Assembly (NCBI GenBank): GCA_900466945.1
Contig: UBNV01000005.1
Location: 124,001 to 188,000, forward strand
Direction: 5' to 3'
Source of the DNA: Hyphomicrobiales bacterium
GTDB taxonomy: Bacteria > Pseudomonadota > Alphaproteobacteria > Rhizobiales > Rhizobiaceae
Length of the DNA: 64,000 nt
Both the position numbers and the translations under genes were made by a program. Under the pieces are notes generated by a model, which was given only the letters and a program-made list of their open reading frames with translations, ran no database searches and was not told where the DNA came from. Shown in pieces: positions 34,768 through 42,925 of this stretch (position 1 is the stretch's first letter; each line of letters begins with the position of its first letter).

Positions 34768-34983
34768 CAGTTCAAGTGAACATCATGCCGTTTCGGGCGC
34801 TTGACGGCGCTCTTTGTCCACTCGATCCGTTTAGTAAAGTCGAGCTTAAGTGTGTGTAAACGAAGAATCCACATATTCGAACAGGTGAAGATTTGTTTCC
34901 ACTTTAACAGCATCTGCCTCGTATGATTGCAGAGACATATAGTCTGAATTTGATATATTTATGGATTGGGTCGCGTTTCGATA
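34768..34983. other. Promoter region of the GGDEF-EAL operon
   Basis: The 200 bases before 34984 are clearly AT-rich (for example 34850-34975), unlike their surroundings, as expected for a promoter region. No gene is seen. Confidence 0.4.
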
Positions 34984-37254
34984 ATGGCTGATAAAACCGC
35001 CGATGCACACCGATCTCTGGCCCTTAGTGGATCCTCAGGTTCATTGGGGATAATTCGCGCGGGCCTGGCAAAAGCGGCGGACTGGCATCGGTCTCTGCTT
35101 TCAAAAATCATTCTTGCATTTCTGGCCGTGGCTTTGCTTTCCTACGGTCTGGGAGCACTCGTCGGCTGGTCCATGTTCGTCGATTCCGCCAAGGCCCAAT
35201 GGCACAACCAAGCGCGTATCAACACGCAAATCGCAAGTTCGACGCTGCGCAACGTCTATACCTATGTGGTGATCAAGACCGATACCGGCGGCCAGGTGCA
35301 ACGACTGGTCACCGAGCAGCCTGTCGGAGATGACGATTCCATTCTCTTTACCGGCTTCACTCCCACCGACGTATTGGCACTGGTGGCCGCGCAGACCAAG
35401 AACGAAGCATGGCTGTTCCGCTTTGATAAACTGACGGAACGCTTTGTCGAGGTAGCAGCCTCGTCGGGGGCCGCGCCTTCCGAAACAACCTGGGAAGAAC
35501 AAGACGCAGATCCATTCTTCGGCGATGCCCGTCCCGAAACTGTTTTAAGTGGGTTCGCGACGCTCGCCGGCGAACGTCACTTCGTAGGCATGCTGCCCAT
35601 CGTCAGCCCGGACGATCAGATGCTGGGAGCAGTCGTCGTTTCGATTGGGAAAGCAACCGTCCTCAACCAGGCAAAAGAGGAGCTGCTCCGCAACGCACTT
35701 GCCATGGTCTTCACCGTCCTCCTCCTCACCGGGCTCTTTGTGACGGTATTCGCAAGGCGCCTTTTCCAGCCCGTGCCGACGCTGGTTCAGGCCACGCTAC
35801 AGATTGCCAGCGAAGTCACAGATACGGCCACGCCATTCCAGCACCGCAACGACGAAATCGGTGACATGGCGCGCGCCATCGAAGCTCTCAGGGAAGCCGT
35901 GGTTGAGAGGGCACGACTGCGCGAAATCCGCGACATGGCAGTGAAGCTTGAGCACATGGCGCATCATGATGCCCTGACTGGGCTTGGCAACAGGGCTCTC
36001 CTGATGAAGACGCTCGGCGAGTCCTTCGAAGACATAGAGCATGGGGGAGCGTTCAATGTCCTGATGCTCGACCTCGATCGTTTCAAGGTCATAAACGACA
36101 CCTTGGGTCACGGTTGCGGTGACCAGCTACTGGTCACCATAGCGAGACGGATAAGCGATTTGCTTGGCGAAGGTGATCTCGCAGCACGGCTTGGCGGCGA
36201 TGAATTCGCCATCGTCCAGCGGGTGCGTTTGGATGGGATGCGCGAAGCACGGGAATTGGCCAGCCGCCTCTTGCAGGTTATTTCCTCCGGTGTAACCCTC
36301 GAGGGTCACGAAGTGGTGGTCGGGACCAGTATCGGGATATCCCGTGCACCGGTCGATGGCTTAAGCGCAAGTCATCTGCTCCAAAACGCCGATCTCGCAC
36401 TTTACCGTGCAAAGGCGGCCGGACGCGGCACGCTCGTGGTATTCGAACAGGGCATGGACATGGTCGTGCAGGACCAGCATGCTTTGGAGATAGATCTCCG
36501 GCTCGCACTGCAGCGCGGCGAGTTCGAACTGCACTACCAGCCGTTCATCAACATCTCGACTGGACTTGTCTGCGGCTTCGAAGCCCTTGTTCGCTGGCGC
36601 CATCCACATCAAGGCCTCATCCCTCCGGATCGCTTCATACCGCTCGCGGAAGAAACTGGGATTATCGTGCCACTCGGTGCCTGGGTTCTGGAACGTGCCA
36701 GCGCCGACGCGGTTTCCTGGCCCGCCGACATGCGGCTTGCGGTTAACCTGTCCCCCGTTCAGCTGCGTAATTGTGACATCGTCGAAACGATCGACAGAGC
36801 CCTTAAGGCATCCGGCCTGCCGGCCGCTCGCCTGGAGCTCGAAGTCACCGAGACTGCCATGCTCGCGGGCGCCGAGAGCCGCCGAGCGCTTGAGCAGATC
36901 AACGCCATGGGCATCGCTGTCGTCCTGGACGACTTCGGCACGGGCTACGCATCCCTGAGCTATCTCGCCGACATTCCCTTCAGTAAAATCAAGATCGACC
37001 GAACTTTCGTCGCCGACCTACCGACACATTCCACGTCGAGAGCAATCGTAGCCGCCATCACCAATCTGGCCCGCGAGCTCGGCATGGAAGTGACGGCGGA
37101 AGGCGTCGAGACCAAAGAACAATTGGTGATCTTGATGGCGGCGGGCTGCACAAATGCACAGGGCTATTACTTTGCCCGCCCGCGGCCACTCGCCGAACTG
37201 GAACTGCGCGCTCAGACGAAACGACACGGGCCACGCACATGTAAACATAGATGA
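34984..37254 (+). CDS. Membrane GGDEF-EAL protein (c-di-GMP synthesis/breakdown)
   Basis: A 756-residue inner-membrane enzyme. Membrane helix near 42-64 (IILAFLAVALLSYGLGALVGW), a periplasmic sensor of about 170 residues, a second helix near 235-258 (ALAMVFTVLLLTGLFVTVFA), a HAMP-like linker, GGDEF domain with intact RLGGDEFAIV and DLDRFKVINDTLGH, and an EAL domain with GFEALVRWRHP, NLSP and DDFGTGYASLSYL. Both catalytic motifs look intact, so it could make or degrade c-di-GMP. It is followed 45 bases later by two GltI-like amino-acid-binding protein genes, apparently in one operon. Confidence 0.92.
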   Translation: MADKTADAHRSLALSGSSGSLGIIRAGLAKAADWHRSLLSKIILAFLAVALLSYGLGALVGWSMFVDSAKAQWHNQARINTQIASSTLRNVYTYVVIKTDTGGQVQRLVTEQPVGDDDSILFTGFTPTDVLALVAAQTKNEAWLFRFDKLTERFVEVAASSGAAPSETTWEEQDADPFFGDARPETVLSGFATLAGERHFVGMLPIVSPDDQMLGAVVVSIGKATVLNQAKEELLRNALAMVFTVLLLTGLFVTVFARRLFQPVPTLVQATLQIASEVTDTATPFQHRNDEIGDMARAIEALREAVVERARLREIRDMAVKLEHMAHHDALTGLGNRALLMKTLGESFEDIEHGGAFNVLMLDLDRFKVINDTLGHGCGDQLLVTIARRISDLLGEGDLAARLGGDEFAIVQRVRLDGMREARELASRLLQVISSGVTLEGHEVVVGTSIGISRAPVDGLSASHLLQNADLALYRAKAAGRGTLVVFEQGMDMVVQDQHALEIDLRLALQRGEFELHYQPFINISTGLVCGFEALVRWRHPHQGLIPPDRFIPLAEETGIIVPLGAWVLERASADAVSWPADMRLAVNLSPVQLRNCDIVETIDRALKASGLPAARLELEVTETAMLAGAESRRALEQINAMGIAVVLDDFGTGYASLSYLADIPFSKIKIDRTFVADLPTHSTSRAIVAAITNLARELGMEVTAEGVETKEQLVILMAAGCTNAQGYYFARPRPLAELELRAQTKRHGPRTCKHR

Positions 37255-37299
37255 CTGCCGGGATATCCACATCCCGGCGCACCGGATAGGAGATCCGAC

Positions 37300-38193
37300 A
37301 TGCGTAGATTTTTACCAACGATGTTGGCCCTGGCCGGACTCGCTCCTTTGCCGGCGGTCGCGGACGACACGGGCAGCACCTTGGAAAAAATAGCGAAAAC
37401 CGGGGTCATCGCGATTGGCTACCGGGAGGCCGAACCTCCGTTTTCCTACAAAACGCCAGAGGGGAAGATCATCGGGTTCTCCATGGATCTCTGCAAGGAA
37501 GTGGTGGAAGCGGTCAAGCAGCACCTGAAGCTCGACGAGGTCAAGGTTGAGTATGTCGTCGCTACCTCAGCCACACGCTTCGTGCTGGTCAAGAGCGGTA
37601 GAATTGACATTGAATGCGCAGCAACGACCAACAATGCAGAGCGGCGCAAGATCGTGGGTTTCTCCTATCCGCATTTCACGACAGCCACGCAGTACATGAC
37701 GAGGCGCGAGGATGCAGTTGCCAGGATCGAAGATCTTGCGGGTCGTTCTGTCGCTGCGGCCTCGGGAACCGTCAATATTGAACAGTTGAATACCATCAAC
37801 CGAGACAAGCAGCTCAATATCGGCGTCATACCGACCAAGACCAATTCCGAATCTTTCGATCTGGTAGACAACGGGCGGGCGGCAGCCTTTGTCTGGGACG
37901 GGATCCTCCTTGCAGCCATGATCGCGCAGGCACCCGAACCTGAGAAATTTACCCTCTCGCAAGAGACACTCAGTCCACCTGAGCCCTATGGGCTCCTGGT
38001 GCGCCATGGCGACGAGACATTTCGGGCCGTCGTCAACGATGCACTCAAGCGGGTCTTCACCAGTCCGCGGATCGATGAAATCTACAAAACCTGGTTCATG
38101 TCGCCGATCGCTCCCGACGGCATGAACCTCAATCTTCCGATGTCGACTTCACTGAAGGCCGCCTTTGACGCTCCAACGGACTATCTCGATTGA
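37300..38193 (+). CDS. GltI-like glutamate/aspartate-type periplasmic binding protein 1
   Basis: A 297-residue SBP_bac_3 protein. Signal peptide 1-22 ends LPAVADD. The mature part STLEKIAKTGVIAIGYREAEPPFSY, then DIECAATTNNAERRKIVGFSYP and ASGTVNIEQLNTINR, follows E. coli GltI closely, and NLNLPMSTSLKAAF matches its C-terminus. Start follows AGGAGATCCGAC. No permease or ATPase genes accompany it. Located directly after a GGDEF-EAL gene, it may act as an amino-acid receptor that reports to that sensor (inference) or serve a transporter encoded elsewhere. Confidence 0.9.
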   Translation: MRRFLPTMLALAGLAPLPAVADDTGSTLEKIAKTGVIAIGYREAEPPFSYKTPEGKIIGFSMDLCKEVVEAVKQHLKLDEVKVEYVVATSATRFVLVKSGRIDIECAATTNNAERRKIVGFSYPHFTTATQYMTRREDAVARIEDLAGRSVAAASGTVNIEQLNTINRDKQLNIGVIPTKTNSESFDLVDNGRAAAFVWDGILLAAMIAQAPEPEKFTLSQETLSPPEPYGLLVRHGDETFRAVVNDALKRVFTSPRIDEIYKTWFMSPIAPDGMNLNLPMSTSLKAAFDAPTDYLD

Positions 38194-38206
38194 TAAGGAC
38201 TGAGAG

Positions 38207-39136
38207 ATGAACCGAGACACTCGTCGGCCAGCGCCGATTTCGATCTTGAACCTGGCGGCAATGACGGTCCTTTCGATCCTGATGGCCACTGCCCCATCCC
38301 ACGCACAAGCACCAATCTCAACCCTGGAACAGATCGCGGAAACTGGGATCGTCAGAATTGGTTACAGCGCAGAAGACTTCCCCTTCTCCTACCGTGAGCC
38401 TGACGGCAGCATAACCGGATACTCGACCGAACTTTGCCTTGATGTGATTGAGATCATCAAGGCAAAGCTGAAGCTGACATCCGTGAAAGTGGAGTTCGTC
38501 GAGCGTACGCCACGAAACCGCGTCACACTTCTGCGCAATGGCGATCTGGACATCGAATGCGTCGCCAGCACCAATAATGCAGAGCGGCGCAAGAGCGTTG
38601 GTTTCTCTTTTCCACACTTCGTCACCGGCACTCAATTCGTGTCGTTGAAGAAGAATGATCTGAAAACCATCGCCGACCTTGCCGGCCACACTGTGGCGGC
38701 GACGTCAGGAACGACCAATATCGGCCAGCTCAATGCCATCAATCGAGAACGGGCCCTGCACATTGCCGTCATGCCAGTAGAGACCCACAAGGATGCCTTC
38801 CAGCTGGTGACCGAGGGTCGTGCGGCAGCCTTTGTAATGGATGGCATCCTTCTTGCGGCAATGGTGGCCAAGTCGGAGCATCCCGAGAATTACGTCCTGT
38901 CGAGCGAAGCTCTCGGCTGGCCGGAGCCCTATGGGCTGATGGTCAGACTGGAAGATACTGCGTTCAGGGAGGCCGTGAATGCTGCACTGGTGGAAATCTA
39001 TGCAAGCGGAAGGATCGAAGTCCTCTACAATAAATGGTTCAACACGCCCGTCCCGCCCGGCGGTATCAACATGCGTATGCCGATGTCGGCAGAACTGCGG
39101 GCGGCCTTTGCAAAGCCTGCCGACCCGCAAGAGTAA
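38207..39136 (+). CDS. GltI-like glutamate/aspartate-type periplasmic binding protein 2
   Basis: A 309-residue paralogue of the preceding gene. Signal peptide ends PSHAQA near residue 29; STLEQIAETGIVRIGYSAEDFPFSYREPDG, DIECVASTNNAERRKSVGFSFPHF and ATSGTTNIGQLNAINRERAL repeat the GltI pattern. It begins 14 bases after the previous stop, with GGACTGAGAG as ribosome site. By eye it is about 55 percent identical to its neighbour, so the pair arose by tandem duplication and may bind different ligands. Again no transporter subunits follow. Confidence 0.9.
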   Translation: MNRDTRRPAPISILNLAAMTVLSILMATAPSHAQAPISTLEQIAETGIVRIGYSAEDFPFSYREPDGSITGYSTELCLDVIEIIKAKLKLTSVKVEFVERTPRNRVTLLRNGDLDIECVASTNNAERRKSVGFSFPHFVTGTQFVSLKKNDLKTIADLAGHTVAATSGTTNIGQLNAINRERALHIAVMPVETHKDAFQLVTEGRAAAFVMDGILLAAMVAKSEHPENYVLSSEALGWPEPYGLMVRLEDTAFREAVNAALVEIYASGRIEVLYNKWFNTPVPPGGINMRMPMSAELRAAFAKPADPQE

Positions 39137-39306
39137 GCCAAGGCTTTTTGGCGGCTTCCGGTACTCGACGACACGCGTGTTGCTGCTGTCCCTTAAGCGG
39201 CGCCGACAGGAGGTTGGCATCCAGTACGCCCGGCAAGCCAGTACGCGGGAGTGATGGCACAACCGAGCCTGCATTCGACACACCGGTCAGCGGCGCCCTA
39301 CCTATT

Positions 39307-39411
39307 GGTGGAAAGGTCGCTGATCGTTGGCACCTGATGAAGCATTCCGGCCGGGCGTTTCTCGATACAGTCTGCCAGTCAATGCGCCAGATCAGGCAGG
39401 CAGTTGGCAGC
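39307..39411 (+). pseudogene. ISL3-type transposase fragment
   Basis: Plus-strand translation GGKVADRWHLMKHSGRAFLDTVCQSMRQIRQAVGS matches the conserved DRWHL...AFLD.V..SMR.IR segment of ISL3-family transposases. The reading frame is not conserved on either side, so only a relic remains. Confidence 0.62.
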
Positions 39412-40253
39412 ACTGCTGATCACAACCGCACGCACCGACCTCGCGATGCTCAATGCATGGAATGGTTCAAGCAGCGATTGGCCTTACGTGCGGCTTTGTT
39501 GCGTCATGCAGGCGGGAACGCTCCCCGCGCTTGGCGGTTCACTGGCAATGCCTCAGCTAAAGGCAGGAAGGCAATGCCCGCAAAGTGGAGTGCTCATTTT
39601 TCATTGCACGCAGCCAAAGTCCAGGCACACGCCAGAGGCGTCATTGCATCTGTCTGAACAATGCAACTCGTCTTTGCGTTGCTTGGAAGCGAACCATTGA
39701 TCCCAGCATTTCCGAGGTGCGCACGCAATGCGTGTTGAACCCGCTCCATGCGGCCAGGAAATATACGCCATGTCGCACCCGCGCTATTTCAATCCTTGAA
39801 GCCTCGTCTTTCTAAGAGGATTGCGACGCCGAGCCCTCACGGCGGCGCGACACACCAACAGGGTGAGAGCAAGGTCAATGAAACTTGGTGCAGCCGTAGT
39901 CGACGCATTGTCACGGTCATCATCGGGTTCTGGAGCGCAGTGGCAGAACACCAGTCTGCAATATTTGACTAAACCGATGATTGACTCGCCGATAAACTTC
40001 GCGGACATTGCAATTGGTTGTGCCCCCGATTGCTTCCTCTTGCACGTGCACCAGCCCTGAAAATCGTGTGATTGTGTTCGGACAGCCAGATCCGTGGACA
40101 AAAATGTCAGGAGTATCGCTGATGAGAATGGAGATGGCGCTGCTGACGCTTTGCATGGCGGGTGCAATCGCATCCGCTGTCGGCCTTCTCATCGCCACCT
40201 ATTTCTCTTGAGCCGGCCTCGCCCACCCATGCTTCACACAGGGTGCGAAACTG
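39412..40253. other. Insertion graveyard between SBP genes and the TfuA operon
   Basis: About 840 bases of short overlapping frames. A 29-residue hydrophobic frame at 40122-40211 (MRMEMALLTLCMAGAIASAVGLLIATYFS) has GGAG upstream and could encode a small membrane peptide, but I do not rely on it. No other gene is seen. Confidence 0.35.
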
Positions 40254-40409
40254 CTAGCGAGCGGCGCGGACGAGCTTTCGTGCGGAGCGCGAGTTGCGCC
40301 CACTGCGATTGCGTCGTCCGATCTTCACACTCGAGACATCTTCGAGGAAGCGGCCGTCCAGGAAAGCAGTAAAGCCGTAACCTGCAGAGCGAGCGTTCCG
40401 GAAAATCAC
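40254..40409 (-). CDS. Basic 51-aa peptide at the end of the YcaO-TfuA operon
   Basis: GTG start at 40409 with a perfect AAGGAGG six bases upstream (40416-40422), two bases after the stop of the preceding gene. The product starts MIFRNARSAGYGFTAFLDG and ends in a run rich in Arg and Ser (RNRSGRNSRSARKLVRAAR), net strongly positive. It has no family I recognise. Size, charge and placement in an operon with YcaO and TfuA make it a candidate modified peptide or RNA-binding protein. Confidence 0.55.
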   Translation of the reverse strand: MIFRNARSAGYGFTAFLDGRFLEDVSSVKIGRRNRSGRNSRSARKLVRAAR

Positions 40410-40423
40410 GATACGCCTCCTTG

Positions 40424-40660
40424 TCAGCAATGGCCCGGCTGCGCACGAGCCAAGCGAGACATCTCGTCCAGTGACAGATCACCAAAACTGATCTGCTGCA
40501 ATTCGAGGACGAGTTTCATGCGAGCCGATTCAAGATCGCTGATCCCATCCTGAACGCCAATGTCGCCTGCCACCCCGATCGCATAACCAATCATATTGAT
40601 GATCGCCAGCAGTTCATCGACACGGTCTTCGACCGCTATCTGGACATTCTTTCTACGCAT
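40424..40660 (-). CDS. Small hypothetical protein (78 aa) in the YcaO-TfuA operon
   Basis: Starts MRRKNVQIAVEDRVDELLAIINMIGYAIGVAGDIGVQDG and ends LARAQPGHC. Mostly helical, with a central Gly-rich hydrophobic stretch. An alternative start at 40774 overlaps the tfuA stop in ATGA and would give 116 residues, adding a Cys- and Arg-rich leader; that arrangement hints at coupling, so either start is possible. No family recognised. The C-terminal cysteine is notable. Confidence 0.55.
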   Translation of the reverse strand: MRRKNVQIAVEDRVDELLAIINMIGYAIGVAGDIGVQDGISDLESARMKLVLELQQISFGDLSLDEMSRLARAQPGHC

Positions 40661-40770
40661 GCATGATCCCACATTGCCACCAGGGACACTGTGGCACAGG
40701 CTTGACCGGCAGGCGCGTTGCAAAAGCGTTGCACACGCGTGGCGCGATACGCTATGTGCTTGCAACAGCT

Positions 40771-41478
40771 TCATTTTACAGATTTGTCATATAATTCGCG
40801 CCAAAGTGGCGTTGCATTGAACGTCCAAGCTGGAACCTGCGCAGGATCGGTGGCGTTGACCCCTTGGACAAGGGCCAGCATTGCGAGCGCATCGAGCTGC
40901 TTCTGATCGGTGTAGCACAGGTCGATCAGTGCGCGCAGGCGCGCCCAGGACATTCCAGACAGGTCCGACAGGCGTTTCCAGCTTCGATCCTTGTAATGGA
41001 TCTGACGCGCCGTCTGCTTGATGCGAGACATCTCGGTCTCATCGATAAGTCCCGCAAGATGTGCCTGGTCGAGCGTGGCATCGGCATTGACAAGGGGGAC
41101 GGTGAGCGCCTGATAGCCGAGCTCCGCAGGTGCGTGCAGCAGGGCCACATCCGCGTCGTCGACACGCCGGCCGCTGGCGTAATCCTCGAAGATCCGGCCG
41201 ACGCCGTGCATTCCGAAGGCCTGGCATTCGGCCGCCCTCAGCGCCCCCATGCTTGATGCGCCGAAAACGGCAATACCGCACTTCAATGCATAGAGAAGTT
41301 CCTTGTGCCAGACCGGGGCCACACATTCGAACTGACCGTCGATCAGGCCGATCACGGATGCGCCGTCACGCAGGGCCTGCATGACGTCACCTTGCACAGC
41401 TGGCGGCCTGAACTCCAGATCGGAGGGAAAGCCGCATCGGTTCTGTGCCAGGCTCGGACCGACAAAGACGATCTTCAT
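40771..41478 (-). CDS. TfuA-like protein
   Basis: A 235-residue TfuA-domain protein (PF07812). Landmarks: KIVFVGPSLAQ at the start, VIGLIDGQFECVAPVWHKELLYALKCGIAVFGASSMGALRAAECQAFGMHGVGRIFEDYASG, typical of the family. TfuA was found through trifolitoxin production in Rhizobium and is the usual partner of YcaO in backbone thioamide formation (thioviridamide-type peptides, methyl-coenzyme M reductase). The start overlaps the YcaO stop in ATGA. Together they form the core of a probable thioamidation system. Confidence 0.92.
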   Translation of the reverse strand: MKIVFVGPSLAQNRCGFPSDLEFRPPAVQGDVMQALRDGASVIGLIDGQFECVAPVWHKELLYALKCGIAVFGASSMGALRAAECQAFGMHGVGRIFEDYASGRRVDDADVALLHAPAELGYQALTVPLVNADATLDQAHLAGLIDETEMSRIKQTARQIHYKDRSWKRLSDLSGMSWARLRALIDLCYTDQKQLDALAMLALVQGVNATDPAQVPAWTFNATPLWRELYDKSVK

Positions 41479-42659
41479 TGCAGGCTGCGGGAAAGGGCGC
41501 GAGGGCCAAAGCGCAGCCGCCTTGCTCCGTCCGGATGCTCAAGTTGCGGCGCAACGACCTTCACGACGCTGACCGGCAGCCAGTCATGGCCAAGCTCGAC
41601 ACAGAAGAGTTCGCTTACGCCGCACCTTGCCAATTGACCGACTGTCAAATCAAGCGCCGCATCCATGCTGTCTGCATGAAGTGTCGTCATATCGTCGACA
41701 CCGATTCCTGCGGGCGAAGCAAAGGCTGCGAGATGAACGGGTTCGGCCTTCTTTCGATAGACAGAGGCAGGAAGATCATCCCGGGCACCTGCAATGAAGG
41801 TCATGCGTGACTGCACGGCCTCGAGTACCGCTCGCGTTATGGCGACCTCCGGGGTGAGTCCTGCGCCCGCCCCGAGCGTCAGGTCGACATAGCGAACGGC
41901 ACTGTCGAAGTTTTCCGGTGCGATGAGGGCTGCGACACAAGGCAGCCCGAGATCCGTCGTGATATCGAAGAGGCAAAGCTGCAGGCCTGCCCCCTGCACC
42001 TTCGACAGGAGGTCGACAACAGCTGCATGTTTCAGATGGTCGGCATCAATGCGCCTTGCGAACCTGCGGCGACCGGACGTCACGGTCCAAAGAGCAAGTG
42101 CATCCCGCTCGATCCGTTCGAGCAGGCCGTGGAGGATGGCTTCCGTGGCATTGTTGCCGGATGCCAGGCCGTCGGAGGACTGCCAGTATCGCGGGCGGAT
42201 ACGGGTACGGTCGAATTCCACGGCATCGAAGGGCAGCCAGATCCTGCCGCCTGCAATCAGATCAACTGCCTCTACCCAGGCGACACGCTCATCGGCGCCC
42301 AGCGGCATCTCGTGGCGCGCAATCAGGCTGTCGAGCCTGTGAAGGCGCGCTCCCCTGGCCTCGTGTTCAGAAGCGGTCGCGCGTGTGAGATGGCAACCCG
42401 GCTCGGTGGCCACGATCCGCTCGACAGCTTCCATGGCGGCCGCAACCCGGGCCGTCTCATGGTCGAGACCCTTTCCCTGAGCGACCACGATGGCCTTTGC
42501 ATTGGGTGCGAAAGCACACCAGACCGGAACACCGAGCCGGTCCAGACCGGTCTGGCTTGCAACACGTGTAATGCCAAGCCGGTCCAGATAAGGCGCCACC
42601 CTGGCAAAGGTTTCGGAGGGGCTGGACGCTCGAAATTCGCCTGCTGCGCCCTCTGCCAT
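41475..42659 (-). CDS. YcaO-family ATP-dependent cyclodehydratase/thioamide synthase
   Basis: A 394-residue YcaO protein. ATP-site motifs seen: AAAMEAVERI near residue 75, ASGNNATEAILHGLLERIERDAL near 165, and EVAITRAVLEAVQSRMTFIAGARDDL near 265. YcaO enzymes activate backbone amides with ATP to form azolines, amidines or, with TfuA and a sulfur source, thioamides. The C-terminus does not end in the proline-rich tail typical of azoline-forming TOMM cyclodehydratases, favouring the thioamide branch. The ATG at 42659 starts one base after the previous stop; 42713 is an alternative start. The substrate is unknown. Confidence 0.92.
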   Translation of the reverse strand: MAEGAAGEFRASSPSETFARVAPYLDRLGITRVASQTGLDRLGVPVWCAFAPNAKAIVVAQGKGLDHETARVAAAMEAVERIVATEPGCHLTRATASEHEARGARLHRLDSLIARHEMPLGADERVAWVEAVDLIAGGRIWLPFDAVEFDRTRIRPRYWQSSDGLASGNNATEAILHGLLERIERDALALWTVTSGRRRFARRIDADHLKHAAVVDLLSKVQGAGLQLCLFDITTDLGLPCVAALIAPENFDSAVRYVDLTLGAGAGLTPEVAITRAVLEAVQSRMTFIAGARDDLPASVYRKKAEPVHLAAFASPAGIGVDDMTTLHADSMDAALDLTVGQLARCGVSELFCVELGHDWLPVSVVKVVAPQLEHPDGARRLRFGPRALSRSLQ

Positions 42660-42660
42660 G

Positions 42661-42921
42661 TCAGTTTTCGTGCAAGCCCGAGGCGATCTCATGCAGACCC
42701 TGGGCGATTTCATGCAAGCCCTCCGCCGCCTGGGCAGCCGAAGTTACGTGAACTGCGAAATTCACGCCCTTGACGAATGAGGCCCCGACCTGGCGATAGG
42801 ACGCCGCCGCCGCCAAATCACCGGCAGGCACTGCATCAAGCGGAAGGACAGCACCCGCTTCCAGATCGACCACCCATAGTCCGTCTTCACCCGTGATCCC
42901 GAGTATAACAACCCCAGCCAT
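42661..42921 (-). CDS. 86-aa protein with C-terminal GLHEI heptad repeats
   Basis: A small protein between a SARP/TPR regulator and YcaO. Residues 1-65 (MAGVVILGITGEDGLWVVDL...) look like a compact alpha/beta domain; the C-terminus has three tandem units GLHEIAQ, GLHEIAS, GLHEN, encoded by 21-base repeats between about 42664 and 42722. Start follows AAGGGGGA and is four bases after the regulator stop. It is a candidate ribosomal precursor with repeated cores for YcaO-TfuA, like the repeated-core precursors of thiovarsolins; alternatively the repeats form an amphipathic helix or coiled coil. No family recognised. Confidence 0.8.
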   Translation of the reverse strand: MAGVVILGITGEDGLWVVDLEAGAVLPLDAVPAGDLAAAASYRQVGASFVKGVNFAVHVTSAAQAAEGLHEIAQGLHEIASGLHEN

Positions 42922-42925
42922 GGTT

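Noticed and set aside
39784-40173. 129-aa minus-strand frame
   Set aside because: Cys-rich, no ribosome site, lies in insertion debris.
42661-42921. Standard azoline RiPP (TOMM) reading of the YcaO cluster
   Set aside because: No dehydrogenase, no E1-like partner or Cys/Ser/Thr-rich core is present, so an azole pathway is not supported; the thioamide reading is preferred.
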